From: Armatimonadota bacterium
Lineage (GTDB): Bacteria > Sysuimicrobiota > Sysuimicrobiia > Sysuimicrobiales > Sysuimicrobiaceae
Reading direction: 5' to 3'
Assembly: GCA_031432545.1 (NCBI GenBank)
Contig: JAVKGX010000002.1
Coordinates: 1-64,000, forward strand
Length of the DNA: 64,000 bases
The notes below the pieces were generated by a model. It searched no databases. It had not been told where the DNA came from and worked only from the letters and a program-made list of their open reading frames with translations. Below, in pieces: positions 57,677 to 64,000 of this stretch (position 1 is its first letter; every line of letters starts with the position of its first letter). A program made the translations under genes and the position numbers.

Positions 57677-60028
57677 GTGGCCACCAAGATCGAGGAACTC
57701 GGCGGTGTCGGCGTCTCCCTGCACCGGAAGGAGGACGATCGGTTCGTCAGAGGCCGTGGCCAGTACCTGGACGACATCAAGTTGCCGGGCATGCTGCACA
57801 TGGAGATCCTTCGCAGTCCCTATGCGCACGCCGGCATCCGGTCGATCGACACGTCCAAGGCCCAGGCGCTCCCAGGTGTGGTAACGGTTATCACCGGCCA
57901 GGACCTGGCGGCCCACAACCTGGCATGGATGCCCACGTTGTCGGGCGACACCCAGGCGGTGTTGGCCACCGACAAGGTCCGGTTCCAGGGTCAAGAAGTG
58001 GCCGCGGTGGTGGCCGCCAGCCCCTACGTGGCCAAGGACGCGGTGCAGCTCATCGAGGTGGACTACGAGCCCCTGCCGCCGGTCGTCGATCCCCGCAAGG
58101 CGTTGGAGCCCGGGGCCCCGTTGGTGCGGGACGAGAAACCCGGCCAGACCACGAACCACATCTACCACTGGGAGGCGGGCGACCGGGAGGCCACGGAGCG
58201 GGCGTTTCAGCAGGCCGACCGGGTGGTTGCCCTGGAGACCCACTACCCGCGCTGCCATCCGGCGCCGCTGGAGTGCTGTGGGTGCATCGCCGACGTCAAC
58301 CCCGCCACGGGCAAGGCCACCATCTACATGACGAGTCAGGCGCCCCACGCGGTGCGTACGGTGTTCGCCCTGGTCACGGGCTACCCGGAGCACCAGATCC
58401 GCATCGTCTCTCCCGACATCGGGGGCGGGTTCGGCAACAAGGTGCCCGTCTACCCCGGCTACGTGGTGGCCACAGCGGCGTCACTGCTGTTGGGCCGACC
58501 CGTGAAGTGGGTAGAGGACCGCACAGGCAACCTCATCTCCACGGGGTACGCGCGGGACTTCCACATGAAGGGCGAACTCGCGCTCAAGGGTGACCGCATC
58601 GTGGGGCTGCGGGTCAAGGTCCTGGGCGACCACGGAGCCTTCTACGCGGACGCGCAGCCCAGCAAGTTCAAGATCGGTCTGTTCCACATCGTCAGCGGAT
58701 CCTACGACATCCCCGCGGCGTTCTGCGAGGCGGACGGGGCCTACACCAACAAGGCCCCGGGAGGGGTGGCGTACCGGTGCTCCTTCCGCGTCACGGAGGC
58801 GTCCTTCCTCATCGAGCGGCTGGTGCAGACCGCGGCCTACGAGCTGGGGATGGATCCCGCGGAGTTCCGGCGGCGCAACTTCGTCCGCAAAGACCAGTTC
58901 CCCTACCGTTCTGCGTTCGGATGGGTGTACGACTCCGGCGACTACCACCGGGCGTTGGACTTGGCGCTGGAGAAACTGGACTACGCACGCTGGCGCCGGG
59001 AGCAGGAGGAGGCCCGCGGGCAGGGCAGGCTGATCGGGATCGGCCTGGCGTCCTTCACCGAGATCGTCGGCGCGGGGCCATCGCACACTTTCGACATCCT
59101 GGGCCTCAAGATGTTCGACTCCGCCGAGCTGCGGGTCCACCCCACGGGCAAGGCGGTCCTGAAGCTGGGGACCCGCACCCAGGGCCAGGGGCACGAGACC
59201 ACCTATGCACAGATCGTAGCCAGCGAACTGGGGATCCCGGCGCGAGACGTGGAGGTCCAAGAGGGCGACACCGACCACACGCCCTACGGACTCGGCACGT
59301 ACGCCAGCCGCAGCACGCCCACCAGCGGTGCGGCAGCCGCGGTCGTGGCGCGGCGCATCCGGGAGAAGGCTAAGAAGATCGCCGCCCACCTGCTGGAGGT
59401 GAGCGAGGACGACCTGGAGTGGGAACCCGGACGGTTCTTCGTGCGCGGTGCGCCGGATCGGTTCAAGACGATCCAGGACGTGGCGCTGGCGGCGTACACG
59501 AACTTCCCGCAGGACATGGAGCCCGGGCTGGAGGACGTCTGCTACTACGACCCGCCCAATCTCACCTTCCCCTTCGGCACGTACGCGGTCGTGGTGGAGG
59601 TGGACCGCGGGACCGGGCAGTGGAAACCCCTGCGGGTGGTTGCCGTGGACGACTGCGGTGTGCGGATCAACCCCATGATCGTCGACGGGCAGATCATGGG
59701 TGGTCTGTGCGAGGGCTACGGGATCGCGGCCATGCAACTCATCACCTTCGACGAGCAGGGCAACTGTATCGGATCGAACTTCATGGACTACCTCCTGCCC
59801 ACGGCATGGGAGACGCCGCGGTTCGAGCTGCACGAGACCGTGACCCCGTCCCCGCACCATCCCCTAGGGGCCAAGGGAGTGGGTGAGTCGGCAACCGTCG
59901 GCTCTCCGGCGGCGTATGTGAACGCCGTCGTCGATGCGCTGGCGCACGCGGGGATCCGCAACATCGACATGCCCTTGACGCCCGACAGGGTGCGGGCAGC
60001 GCTGGAGCAGGCGGGCCTGGCGGAGTAG
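57677..60028 (+). CDS. coxL: Aerobic CO dehydrogenase large subunit, form I
   Basis: The Mo-Cu catalytic subunit, 783 aa. The active-site loop reads VAYRCSFRVTEA with Cys at residue 368; AYxCSFR is the mark of true (form I) CO dehydrogenases, where this Cys binds copper. The xanthine-oxidase-like enzymes of form II have AYRGAGR instead. Other marks: GRGQYLDDIKLPGMLHMEILRSPYAHA, SPDIGGGFGNKVPVYPGY, LGTRTQGQGHETTYAQIVASELG, and GAKGVGESATVGSPAA with the catalytic Glu. It oxidises CO to CO2 with water and passes electrons through CoxS and CoxM. The GTG start follows coxS by four bases. Confidence 0.97.
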   Translation: MATKIEELGGVGVSLHRKEDDRFVRGRGQYLDDIKLPGMLHMEILRSPYAHAGIRSIDTSKAQALPGVVTVITGQDLAAHNLAWMPTLSGDTQAVLATDKVRFQGQEVAAVVAASPYVAKDAVQLIEVDYEPLPPVVDPRKALEPGAPLVRDEKPGQTTNHIYHWEAGDREATERAFQQADRVVALETHYPRCHPAPLECCGCIADVNPATGKATIYMTSQAPHAVRTVFALVTGYPEHQIRIVSPDIGGGFGNKVPVYPGYVVATAASLLLGRPVKWVEDRTGNLISTGYARDFHMKGELALKGDRIVGLRVKVLGDHGAFYADAQPSKFKIGLFHIVSGSYDIPAAFCEADGAYTNKAPGGVAYRCSFRVTEASFLIERLVQTAAYELGMDPAEFRRRNFVRKDQFPYRSAFGWVYDSGDYHRALDLALEKLDYARWRREQEEARGQGRLIGIGLASFTEIVGAGPSHTFDILGLKMFDSAELRVHPTGKAVLKLGTRTQGQGHETTYAQIVASELGIPARDVEVQEGDTDHTPYGLGTYASRSTPTSGAAAAVVARRIREKAKKIAAHLLEVSEDDLEWEPGRFFVRGAPDRFKTIQDVALAAYTNFPQDMEPGLEDVCYYDPPNLTFPFGTYAVVVEVDRGTGQWKPLRVVAVDDCGVRINPMIVDGQIMGGLCEGYGIAAMQLITFDEQGNCIGSNFMDYLLPTAWETPRFELHETVTPSPHHPLGAKGVGESATVGSPAAYVNAVVDALAHAGIRNIDMPLTPDRVRAALEQAGLAE

Positions 60029-60030
60029 GG

Positions 60031-60993
60031 ATGCGCTGGGAGGTGGAGCGCCGCGCGGCGGAACTGCGCCGGGCGGGCCGGCCTTTTGTGCTGGCCACGG
60101 TGGTGCGCGTCGAAAAGCCCGCCTCCACGCACCCGGGCGACCGCGCGCTGGTGACCGCCGACGGCATGCTGGAGGGGTGGGTGGGAGGTGCGTGCTCGGA
60201 ACCCCTGGTGGTCCGGGAGGCGTTGCGGGCCCTGGTGGATCGGAAGGCGAGGTTGGTTCGCATCGGCCCGGAGGACGGCGGAACCTCGGAGGGTTGGGTG
60301 TCCGCCGTGACCACGTGTCCATCGGGCGGTACCGTGGAGCTGTTCCTCGAACCGGTAGAGCCCGACCCGCACCTGGTGGTGTTCGGCGACAGCCTCGTGG
60401 CCCGCACGCTCGTGCGGCTGGCGAGGACCGTCGGTTACCGGGTCACGTCCGTGGTCGAGGCAGAGGGCCACGGGCCGGAAGCCGACGTGGTGTTCGTGCG
60501 GACGCTGCCATCTGGCTCCGTGACGCACGTCGACGGCGCGGTCGTGGCCACCATGGGTCACTGGGACGAGGACGCGCTGGGCGAAGCCCTCCGCGCTCGT
60601 GTGGAATACGTGGCCCTGGTGGCGAGCCGACGCCGGGCCCGCTCGGTGCTGGACGAGTTGCGGCGCCGCGGGTTCTCCGACCAGGATCTGGCCAAGGTGC
60701 GTGCGCCCGCGGGATTGGACCTGGGCCCCAGCACCCAGGAGGAGATCGCCCTGGCGGTGCTGGCGGAGTTCGCCGCCCACCGTCGATCCCCCAGCGCACA
60801 GCACCGCTACGCGGCGCCCGAGGAAGTGACGGATCCGGTGTGCGGGATGAAGGTGAGTACCCGCGGCGCTGCGCCCACCCACCGCTACCGCGAGACCACG
60901 TACTACTTCTGCTGTTCCCACTGCCGTGACCGGTTCGCGCTCGCCCCGCAACGCTACTTGGTACAGCCAACCCGTCAACCTTACGGATCGTAG
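60031..60993 (+). CDS. XdhC/CoxI-type maturation protein fused to a YHS domain
   Basis: A 320-aa protein in two parts. Residues 1-250 are an XdhC family member (FVLATVVRVEKPASTHPGDRALVTADGMLEGWVGGACSEPLVVREAL; Rossmann region HLVVFGDSLVARTLVRLARTVGY; VEYVALVASRRRARSVLDEL). The final 50 residues are a metal-binding YHS domain (EVTDPVCGMKVSTRG and YYFCCSHCRDRFALAPQRYL) with four cysteines. XdhC proteins insert sulfurated molybdenum cofactor into xanthine oxidase-type enzymes. A YHS tail could bind copper or zinc, so it may help deliver copper to the CoxL Mo-Cu site; this is inference. The ATG is two bases after coxL. coxD and coxE are not in the window. Confidence 0.88.
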   Translation: MRWEVERRAAELRRAGRPFVLATVVRVEKPASTHPGDRALVTADGMLEGWVGGACSEPLVVREALRALVDRKARLVRIGPEDGGTSEGWVSAVTTCPSGGTVELFLEPVEPDPHLVVFGDSLVARTLVRLARTVGYRVTSVVEAEGHGPEADVVFVRTLPSGSVTHVDGAVVATMGHWDEDALGEALRARVEYVALVASRRRARSVLDELRRRGFSDQDLAKVRAPAGLDLGPSTQEEIALAVLAEFAAHRRSPSAQHRYAAPEEVTDPVCGMKVSTRGAAPTHRYRETTYYFCCSHCRDRFALAPQRYLVQPTRQPYGS

Positions 60994-61016
60994 CCCCCTG
61001 GGGAGCTCTCCGTCGC

Positions 61017-61042
61017 GGTTCCTGGTACCGGTTCCAGGTACC
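61017..61042 (+). repeat. Intergenic repeat copy E
   Basis: The full 26-bp element, identical to copy D. It closes the accessory island, 61 bases before comEA. Confidence 0.92.
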
Positions 61043-61103
61043 GGGGTGTGCGAAAAAGTGCAGTGTCGGGCGTTCGGTAAAGTGGAGGCAACTCGGTCGA
61101 TCC

Positions 61104-61478
61104 ATGCCGCAGTTTACGCGCCACGAGGCACTGCTCCTCGTCGCCGCGTGCGTGGCGATACTCGGTGGCATCGCGGTGCAGGCCGTCGGCCGGCAGACGC
61201 CGCCGGTGGTCATCCACGCTCCGGCGGAGACCCCGCCGGCTCAGATCGCGGTGGCGCCACGGCCCGCGGGACGGCTGCCGGTAGGTCCGGTCTCACTGAA
61301 CACGGCCTCCGCCGCAGAGCTCGAGCGCCTGCCCGGGATCGGGCCGAAACTGGCCCAGCGGATCGTCGAGGATCGCGCTCACAACGGCCCGTACGCGAGC
61401 GTGGAGGACCTCCGGCGGGTGAAGGGCATCGGCCCGCGCAGGATCGAGCAGATCCGGCCCCACGTCACGATCCCCTGA
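61104..61478 (+). CDS. comEA: ComEA-like DNA-binding competence protein
   Basis: A membrane-anchored DNA-uptake protein, 124 aa. An N-terminal segment (EALLLVAACVAILGGIAVQAVG) is the anchor, a Pro/Ala linker follows, and the C-terminal double helix-hairpin-helix reads SLNTASAAELERLPGIGPKLAQRIVEDRAHNGPYASVEDLRRVKGIGPRRIEQI. The short linker is usual for Gram-positive-type ComEA. In related genomes it commonly lies near leuS; here about 11.6 kb of accessory DNA separates them. comEC may follow elsewhere, but is not in the window. Confidence 0.93.
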   Translation: MPQFTRHEALLLVAACVAILGGIAVQAVGRQTPPVVIHAPAETPPAQIAVAPRPAGRLPVGPVSLNTASAAELERLPGIGPKLAQRIVEDRAHNGPYASVEDLRRVKGIGPRRIEQIRPHVTIP

Positions 61479-61568
61479 GCGTTCGACCGGGCCGACCGCC
61501 CACCCGGCCGGACGCGGAGAGGATGGGCGCTGCGGCGGCCGGAAGATACTCAGGAAGCCGCTGGGTCC

Positions 61569-61581
61569 GGTGCCTGGCACC
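61569..61581 (+). repeat. Variant half-repeat GGTGCCTGGCACC
   Basis: A perfect palindromic 13-mer that differs from GGTTCCTGGTACC at two symmetric bases. It lies between comEA and the sigma factor gene, the only feature in that gap apart from a weak GGAAC/CGTA pair at 61599-61625. Confidence 0.5.
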
Positions 61582-61634
61582 GGGCTGCGGCGGCTCCGGG
61601 AACGAAACTGGCCCTTCCCTGCGTAGCTTGGGGT

Positions 61635-62258
61635 ATGGGCGCCGTGCGGGAGGCGTACTTGGGCTCTCCGGAGACCCGTTGGGGCTACGCGGAGCACGAG
61701 ATCGCGCAGTTCGAGGACATCGTCCGCCGCTACAGCCGTCACGTCTACAACGTCGCGTACCGCATGGCCGGCAACGACGCGGACGCCAAGGATCTGACCC
61801 AAGAAGCGTTCGTGCGCGTCTACCGCGCCCTGCGTAAGATCGAACCGGGGACGCCGCTGGAGTCGTGGCTGTACCGGATCGTGACGAACCTCTTCATCGA
61901 CATGCTGCGCAAGCGTCCGCGGGCGCGTGTGGAGTCGCTGGACATGCCGGTCACGACGCCCCGGGGCGGCGAAGTCGAGCGGACGGTTCCCGATCCGTCT
62001 GGAAATCCAGAAGAACTCGTCGTCACCCCGATGCTCGACGGTGAGATCCAGCGCGCCCTGGAGAGCCTGACGGAAGACCTGAGGATGGTTGTGATCCTGA
62101 GCGACATTGAGGGACTCGCGTACGAGGAAATCGCGCAGGCGATGCGGGTGCCGGTGGGGACCGTCAAGTCCCGGCTGCACCGGGCCCGCAAGGCCCTGCG
62201 GGATAGGCTGGCACCGGTCTACCGGAGGTCGGCAGCCCGCTCGGACGCACCCCGCTGA
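61635..62258 (+). CDS. ECF sigma-70 family sigma factor
   Basis: A 207-aa extracytoplasmic-function sigma factor. Region 2: FEDIVRRYSRHVYNVAYRMAGNDADAKDLTQEAFVRVYRAL, then ESWLYRIVTNLFIDMLRKRP. Region 4: IQRALESLTEDLRMVVILSDIEGLAYEEIAQAMRVPVGTVKSRLHRARKALRDRL. It is followed by an anti-sigma and an RseB-like gene, so it is probably released by envelope stress. A GGAAC (61599) and CGTA (61622) pair, typical of ECF promoters but with an 18-base spacer, lies just upstream and may be autoregulatory. The ATG was chosen as the first in frame. Confidence 0.95.
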   Translation: MGAVREAYLGSPETRWGYAEHEIAQFEDIVRRYSRHVYNVAYRMAGNDADAKDLTQEAFVRVYRALRKIEPGTPLESWLYRIVTNLFIDMLRKRPRARVESLDMPVTTPRGGEVERTVPDPSGNPEELVVTPMLDGEIQRALESLTEDLRMVVILSDIEGLAYEEIAQAMRVPVGTVKSRLHRARKALRDRLAPVYRRSAARSDAPR

Positions 62259-62304
62259 TGGGATTGCGCGGCGACCACGAGGGCGGGACAAGGGCGGAGC
62301 AGAC

Positions 62305-62835
62305 ATGAACCGGCGGCTGGAACGACTGATCAGTGCGTACCTCGACGACGAGGTCTCGGCGGCCGAGCGCCGCGAGGTCGAGGCGCTGCTGCGCACGCGC
62401 GAGGACGTGCGACAGCTGCACGACGAGTTGCTGCGTGTGAGGACGCTGCTCCGCTCGCTGCCCGACCGGCCGGTCCCCGAAGGTCTCGAGGAAGAGATTT
62501 TGAAGCAGGTTCGGCCGCTGGTCCTGCCGCAACCATCGGCGCTCGGCAGCCGGCTGCGCGGATGGCTGAGCGCGTGGGCGCGGCGCCCGGCGCTGGCCCT
62601 GGTGGCGGTCGCCGTGATGGCAGTGGTGCTGTTGCTGCCGGTCGTGCGCGGCGAACTGGGCAGGCTCCGCGCGTCGGAGGTGGGCATCCACTTCTTCGTC
62701 CGCGAGCACGCTGTACATACCTCGACCGACCCGCTCAGCGACAGAGCCTATCTGGGCGTGGTGCTCACGGACACGAACCTGGCGCTGGCGGGGGAGTGGT
62801 CGAGGCCGGACGACGAGGAAGGCGGGAAGCGATGA
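62305..62835 (+). CDS. Membrane-bound anti-sigma factor without zinc ligands
   Basis: A 176-aa protein. The N-terminal ASD-like helical part (RLERLISAYLDDEVSAAERREVEALLRTREDVRQLHDELLRVRTLLRSLP) lacks the His-x3-Cys-x2-Cys set of ZAS proteins, so it would hold the sigma factor without zinc. One membrane helix (LALVAVAVMAVVLLLPVV, about residues 97-114) and a short outside domain follow. It follows the sigma gene by 46 bases and its stop overlaps the next ATG (ATGA). Confidence 0.85.
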   Translation: MNRRLERLISAYLDDEVSAAERREVEALLRTREDVRQLHDELLRVRTLLRSLPDRPVPEGLEEEILKQVRPLVLPQPSALGSRLRGWLSAWARRPALALVAVAVMAVVLLLPVVRGELGRLRASEVGIHFFVREHAVHTSTDPLSDRAYLGVVLTDTNLALAGEWSRPDDEEGGKR

Positions 62836-64000
62836 GCCGGGTGGGCGTCCTGCTGGCAAGCCTTGCGCTCCTGGTGGCCTGGGCCGCAGGGGGTTCGGCC
62901 TCGGTGGGTGCAGCCGCGGTACCTGCGCCATCGCCGCTGGAGATCCTCAAGAACGCGGTGCGGGCGCCGGAGTTCCTCGACTATGAGGGCACGAAGGTCA
63001 TCACCACGCAGCGGGGCGACGCCGTGGAGTCGATCACGGTCTCGGAGTGGCACCGCCACCCGCACGCCTATCGCTTCGAGTACCTGGCACCCAAGGGCAT
63101 CGCCGGGCGGGTCCTGATCGACGACGGCGAGGTGTCGTGGCACTACGAGCCGTCGGTGCACCTCGCGATCCGTGGGCCGTCGCTGGGGCGCCCTGAGGCC
63201 GCAGAACTGGACCGGCTGCCGGAGAACTACAACGTGCGCCTTCTGGGGACCGACAGTGTGCTGGGGCGGGAAGCCTACCTGATCGCCCTCCAACCCAAGC
63301 GGTCCGGTGTCGAGCGCCGGTTCTGGGTCGATCGGCTCACCGGCCTGATCGTCAAGTCGGAGGAGTCCGACCGCGAGCGTGGCGTCTTCTTCACGAGCAC
63401 CTTCGTGCGCATCAGCTTCAGTTTGAACCTACCGGACGCGATGTTTCGGTTCCGGCTGCCGGCAGGTGCGCGCGTGTTGCAACTCGAGTCGGGCGCGCCG
63501 GCACCGCAGCGGCTGTCGATCCTCGAACAGCGCGCCGGCTTCCGTCCGGTCGCCCCGGCGACGCTGCCCCACGGGTACCGGTACGACCGGGGCGGCGTCT
63601 CGCGGTTCGAGAACCTCGGCGCGGTGGTGCTGCGCTACACGGACGGTGCCAGCAGCGTCTCGTTGTTCGAGATGCCGGCCAACCGGATGGGGATGCCGCC
63701 GGGCGGCGAACCGGTCCGGATCGGGGGTCTGGCCGGTCGGTTCTACCAGGTCGGCTACTTCCGCGTGTTGATGTGGGAACGCGGAGGTCTGCACTTCGCG
63801 GCCGTGGGCAGCGTCCCCCTGGAAATGTTGGCTGCGTTCGCCGAAGGGACGGACCCCAACCGCGAGAGCGCCCGGCTGACGGAGGTCGCGCGGCAGGCGG
63901 GTGTCCCGGTGGAGCGTGTGGCGGCGCTCCGCGACCGCGGCCTCACGTTCGAGCAGATCCTGACTACATTGCGGGCGGCCGTCCCGTCGGTACGGCCGCA
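62832..64000 (+). CDS. RseB/MucB-like sigma regulator, cut by the window end
   Basis: The frame runs from the ATG at 62832 to the window edge (390 residues so far), no stop seen. Signal peptide (VLLASLALLVAWAAGGSAS), then a LolA/RseB-like half-barrel: LDYEGTKVITTQRGDAVESITVSEW, HPHAYRFEYLAPKGIAGRVLIDDG, and LPDAMFRFRLPAG. A second domain follows from about residue 230 (FRPVAPATLPHGYRYDRGGVSRF ... VLRYTDGASSVSLFEM), as in MucB/RseB C-terminal domains. Such proteins bind the anti-sigma factor outside the membrane and protect it from cleavage until they sense a lipid or envelope signal. The last about 60 residues look helical and are specific to this protein. Confidence 0.85.
   Translation, partial: MSRVGVLLASLALLVAWAAGGSASVGAAAVPAPSPLEILKNAVRAPEFLDYEGTKVITTQRGDAVESITVSEWHRHPHAYRFEYLAPKGIAGRVLIDDGEVSWHYEPSVHLAIRGPSLGRPEAAELDRLPENYNVRLLGTDSVLGREAYLIALQPKRSGVERRFWVDRLTGLIVKSEESDRERGVFFTSTFVRISFSLNLPDAMFRFRLPAGARVLQLESGAPAPQRLSILEQRAGFRPVAPATLPHGYRYDRGGVSRFENLGAVVLRYTDGASSVSLFEMPANRMGMPPGGEPVRIGGLAGRFYQVGYFRVLMWERGGLHFAAVGSVPLEMLAAFAEGTDPNRESARLTEVARQAGVPVERVAALRDRGLTFEQILTTLRAAVPSVRP

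Noticed and set aside
49800-61042. Insertion sequence carrying the modules
   Set aside because: No transposase, integrase or target duplication was seen in the island.
61599-61625. ECF-type autoregulatory promoter GGAAC-N18-CGTA
   Set aside because: The spacer is one or two bases too long and the start would be right at the ATG; mentioned in the gene entry but not called.

Overview
The window is GC-rich bacterial chromosome, mostly tightly packed housekeeping genes, with one accessory island on the right and a decayed patch at the left edge. A Leu-type T-box leader, clpC next to greA, ECF-type vitamin importers, comEA, coaX and surE point to a deep-branching member of the Terrabacteria (Firmicutes-like, Armatimonadota-like or a candidate phylum near them). 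This is inference from gene content, and I cannot name the organism. Many starts are GTG or TTG, and genes often overlap by 1-4 bases (GTGA, ATGA, TGATG). Predicted promoters are of the TTGNNN-17-TATACT type.

Layout. 1-2.35 kb: a small unknown ORF and a frameshifted BTAD/AAA regulator pseudogene on the minus strand. 2.4-4.8 kb (minus): a glycosyltransferase/flippase-like/GT39 operon. 4.85-6.55 kb: a tiny transcription unit for a 14-aa peptide, elongator tRNA-Met and tilS. 6.6-12.8 kb: ftsH, an ECF S-component, pncA, an ASCH protein, kptA, ftcD and a BsuPI-domain protein. 12.8-20.1 kb: folB-folK-deoxynucleoside kinase-birA, a P1 peptidase, a likely pantothenate importer S-component with coaX, then an acyl-ACP-reductase-like pair. 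20.1-34.8 kb: greA, clpC, hpt plus a small nuclease-like gene, HEAT repeat protein, cutA, surE, ftsE-ftsX-M23-ctp-divergent polysaccharide deacetylase, glutamate dehydrogenase and proline dehydrogenase. 35-40.8 kb: a complete branched-chain amino acid (Liv) ABC transporter. 40.8-45.6 kb: NHL propeller, cupredoxin, an interrupted isoaspartyl peptidase, a peptide-binding protein and a DinB protein. 45.6-49.5 kb: T-box-controlled ilvE-leuS with a tRNA-Ala gene inside the leader. 49.5-61.05 kb: accessory island. 61.1-64 kb: comEA, then an ECF sigma / anti-sigma / RseB-like operon cut by the window end.

The island between leuS and comEA has three modules. A GntR/EamA operon comes first. A type II DMSO-reductase-family operon follows, broken by frameshifts, stops and a deletion. 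The last is an intact form I aerobic CO dehydrogenase operon (coxM-S-L plus an XdhC-YHS fusion). Each module is bordered by a copy of a GGTTCCTGGTACC-based near-palindrome. CO oxidation, Liv uptake, glutamate and proline catabolism suggest a heterotroph that supplements its energy with CO.

The most unusual structure is the ilvE-leuS leader. A promoter, T-box stem I, Leu specifier, T-box sequence, antiterminator and terminator can all be seen. A complete tRNA-Ala(GGC) gene sits inside the stem III hairpin, between the specifier domain and the antiterminator.
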